Source of the DNA: Myxococcales bacterium
GTDB lineage: Bacteria; Myxococcota_C; UBA6777
DNA: 15,546 nucleotides
Direction: 5' to 3'
NCBI GenBank assembly: GCA_027005175.1
Contig: JALTMC010000428.1
Coordinates: 1-15,546, forward strand
Of the stretch, positions 14,224 to 15,546 are shown piece after piece; position 1 is the first letter of the stretch, and the number at the start of each line of letters is the position of its first letter. A program made the position numbers and the translations under genes. The notes under the pieces were generated by a model. The model was not told the origin of the DNA and did not search any database. It saw nothing but the letters and a program-made list of their open reading frames with translations.

Positions 14224-15072
14224 TCAAGTGAAATGGTCAAGGAGTGTCTTCACGAGTCCTGGAATACCGGGGGGTTTTGCAATAAGAGGGGAGGATATTC
14301 CTTGTTCGAGAAGACTCTGTGCTGTGGTGGGTCCTATGGCTGCCCATTGTATTTCAGGAGCCTTCAAGAGGTTGGGCTCGATCAACATGAACAAAAAACG
14401 CACAGTCGAAGGACTAGCCACAACGATGAGATCAACTTCTCGACGGTTGAGCTTTTTTATAAGAGGTTGCGGGTCTGTGTTGGCACAGACAGGTCGGTAC
14501 AAGGGCCAGACTTCCACTGTCGCGCCATTCTTCCTCAGTCCTCGGGGGAGATGTTGTCTGGCCTCGATGGAAGAGGGAAATAAAAAATACTTTCCTTGAA
14601 CCCCTTCTTGCAGAAGCTCTTGAAGTAGATTCTCTGCTGTGGCTTGGGTTGCCACATGACTCGCACTCAAACCGTAAGTATCGAGAGCACGAGCGGTTGC
14701 TTGCCCGACACAAAGAAGTCTTGGATGGACCTTGGTTTGCTGCCATTGGTTGCAAAGGGATCGTGGCACTTGTTTGAAAAAATACTCGACGGCGTTCTGA
14801 CTGGTGAGTAGTATCCCATCGTATCTTTCTATGTTTGTGAGGATGTGACTGGCTGAGGGGGCAGGAATAATGGGAGCAATGGCTAGAGTGGGAAAGTAAA
14901 GAATGGAAGCTCCAGCAGCTTGAAGTGGCTCTGCCAAACTTCGAGACAGGTGGGCTGGTCGTGTCAATACAATACAATGTCGATGCAGCGGTGATTCAGA
15001 TCCGTAGGGTGTTTTTTTCAAGGCAAAGACCCTATAATGGTGTCGTGTAAAACCCTTCCCGAGCGCAGACAT
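14224..15072 (-). CDS. hemD: Uroporphyrinogen-III synthase (start uncertain)
   Basis: HemD flips ring D of hydroxymethylbilane and closes the macrocycle to uroporphyrinogen III, the precursor of heme, siroheme and cobalamin. Family features: HCIVLTRPAHLSRSLAEPLQ at the start of the first domain, YDGILLTSQNAVEYF, LCVGQATARAL, LFPSSIEARQ, DLIVVASPSTVRFL and AAIGPTTAQSL. The stop is at 14224, 51 bp before hemL, and the two genes are probably cotranscribed. The start is not settled: similarity begins near 14980, and the in-frame options are TTG 15021 (near a weak AGGG), ATG 15072 and ATG 15153. None has a good RBS; the last two lie in or beyond the palindromic element at 15053-15117, so any longer N-terminus would be coded by that element. 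Confidence 0.85.
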   Translation of the reverse strand: MSALGKGFTRHHYRVFALKKTPYGSESPLHRHCIVLTRPAHLSRSLAEPLQAAGASILYFPTLAIAPIIPAPSASHILTNIERYDGILLTSQNAVEYFFKQVPRSLCNQWQQTKVHPRLLCVGQATARALDTYGLSASHVATQATAENLLQELLQEGVQGKYFLFPSSIEARQHLPRGLRKNGATVEVWPLYRPVCANTDPQPLIKKLNRREVDLIVVASPSTVRFLFMLIEPNLLKAPEIQWAAIGPTTAQSLLEQGISSPLIAKPPGIPGLVKTLLDHFT

Positions 15073-15117
15073 GGTAGAACCCACAGCGAAGTGGGTTCGA
15101 GAGGGGAAGGATGTCAA
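15053..15117. repeat. Palindromic intergenic element, copy B
   Basis: Outer stem CCTTCCC/GGGAAGG (15054-15060, 15104-15110) and inner stem GAACCCAC/GTGGGTTC (15077-15084, 15091-15098; loop AGCGAA), ending GGATGTCAA (15109-15117). The flanks match copy A at 12821-12888. It sits at or just before the start of hemD. Confidence 0.65.
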
Positions 15118-15152
15118 AATGGTTGATCGAGATTCAAATGGCTTGTGGCTCA

Positions 15153-15264
15153 TTGTAGGTGCTTTGTTGTATCATCCTGGTTGTAGGTGCTTTGTTGTAT
15201 CATCCTGGTTGTAGGTGCTTTGTTGTATCATCCTGGTTGTAGGTTATTCGTTGTATCATCCCTC
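15153..15264. repeat. 28-bp tandem repeat, 3 perfect copies and 1 degenerate
   Basis: Units at 15153-15180, 15181-15208 and 15209-15236 are identical (TTGTAGGTGCTTTGTTGTAT then CATCCTGG); 15237-15264 keeps the first 8 bases and GTTGTATCATCC. The units abut with no spacers, so this is not a CRISPR array. It lies between hemD (leftward) and the secreted-protein gene (rightward). Confidence 0.93.
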
Positions 15265-15331
15265 TTCTTGTGGGGAACTCCGAGAGGTAACGTTATTTTT
15301 TGAGATGTCTTTGCAGTAGGGAGAAACGTAT

Positions 15332-15546
15332 ATGAAAGTGTCGAGTGTTTTGGTTGCTGGGCTTATAATATGGTGTGGAACAAGCACAGCATGGGCCAAA
15401 GATCATTGTTATAAAAAGGCGAGAGCCGCTTGTAAAGATGCAAGGAACCAGGGTCGTCATCTGTGTCGCAACAAACATAGTTATGCTGCAGTAAAAGCTG
15501 GCTGTCGCGGACAACGAACACACGCCAGTGCATTATGCTCCAGAAA
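15332..15546 (+). CDS. Small secreted Cys-rich protein (3' end beyond the window)
   Basis: ATG 15332 has an excellent ribosome binding site, AGGGAG (15318-15323), 8 bp upstream. The 71 visible residues start with a signal peptide: MKVSS, a hydrophobic stretch VLVAGLIIWCGTSTA, and a cleavage site after AWA (residue 22). Cys15 is preceded by Trp, so it does not make a lipobox. The mature part is basic and has five Cys in 47 residues (C26, C34, C45, C58, C69), with spacing C-x7-C-x10-C-x12-C-x10-C, suggesting disulfides in the periplasm or outside the cell. I do not recognise the family. No strong promoter is visible; the 28-bp repeats end 67 bp upstream of the start. Confidence 0.75.
   Translation, partial: MKVSSVLVAGLIIWCGTSTAWAKDHCYKKARAACKDARNQGRHLCRNKHSYAAVKAGCRGQRTHASALCSR

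Noticed and set aside
15153-15264. Possible CRISPR array from the repeated 28-mers
   Set aside because: The units are directly adjacent with no unique spacers, and no cas gene is in view; this is a plain tandem repeat.

Overview
The window looks like a housekeeping stretch of chromosome from a Gram-negative bacterium of the old Deltaproteobacteria grade (Myxococcota, Bradymonadia, Bdellovibrionota or similar). The pointers are a spoVG-like gene, a CTC-type L25 gene followed by pth, a K+-type membrane pyrophosphatase, the rpsF-rpsR-rplI-dnaB block, and a C5-pathway heme gene pair (hemL, hemD). Base composition is fairly balanced. Species placement is an inference from gene order and protein style, not a search result.

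Layout. On the plus strand from the left edge: the 3' part of an SbcD/Mre11-like metallophosphoesterase (2-1258); a promoter and a long structured leader, then spoVG (1580-1948); tRNA-Gln(TTG) (1990-2061) with a strong hairpin behind it; a leader with a textbook terminator just ahead of rplY (2334-2945); pth (2978-3589); hppA (3736-6270) with an odd repeat-built cationic tail and its own terminator; the ribosomal operon rpsF-rpsR-rplI (6396-7854) closed by hairpins; and dnaB (8066-10735) from its own promoter, interrupted by a 422-residue intein. On the minus strand, converging on dnaB: a class I SAM methyltransferase (10744-11439), a membrane-anchored M23 peptidase (11568-12635), hemL (12958-14172) and hemD (stop 14224, start uncertain). 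At the right edge a plus-strand gene for a small secreted Cys-rich protein begins at 15332 and runs off the window.

The genes fall into translation (tRNA-Gln, L25, Pth, S6, S18, L9), replication (DnaB) and repair (SbcD-like), energy coupling (HppA), envelope work (M23 peptidase, perhaps the methyltransferase) and tetrapyrrole synthesis (HemL makes 5-aminolevulinate; HemD closes the uroporphyrinogen III ring).

The unusual material is mostly small-scale: tandem-repeat-coded protein tails on HppA, S6 and the M23 peptidase (the last with TAG stops built into the repeat register); a HemL lacking about 28 normally conserved residues, with a second diverged copy of its own 3' end downstream; two copies of a short palindromic element, beside hemL and hemD; a 28-bp tandem repeat between hemD and the secreted-protein gene; an intein whose homing endonuclease has Asn at an expected catalytic Asp; and a possible attenuator in the rplY leader. 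I found no CRISPR array, transposase gene or complete defence system.
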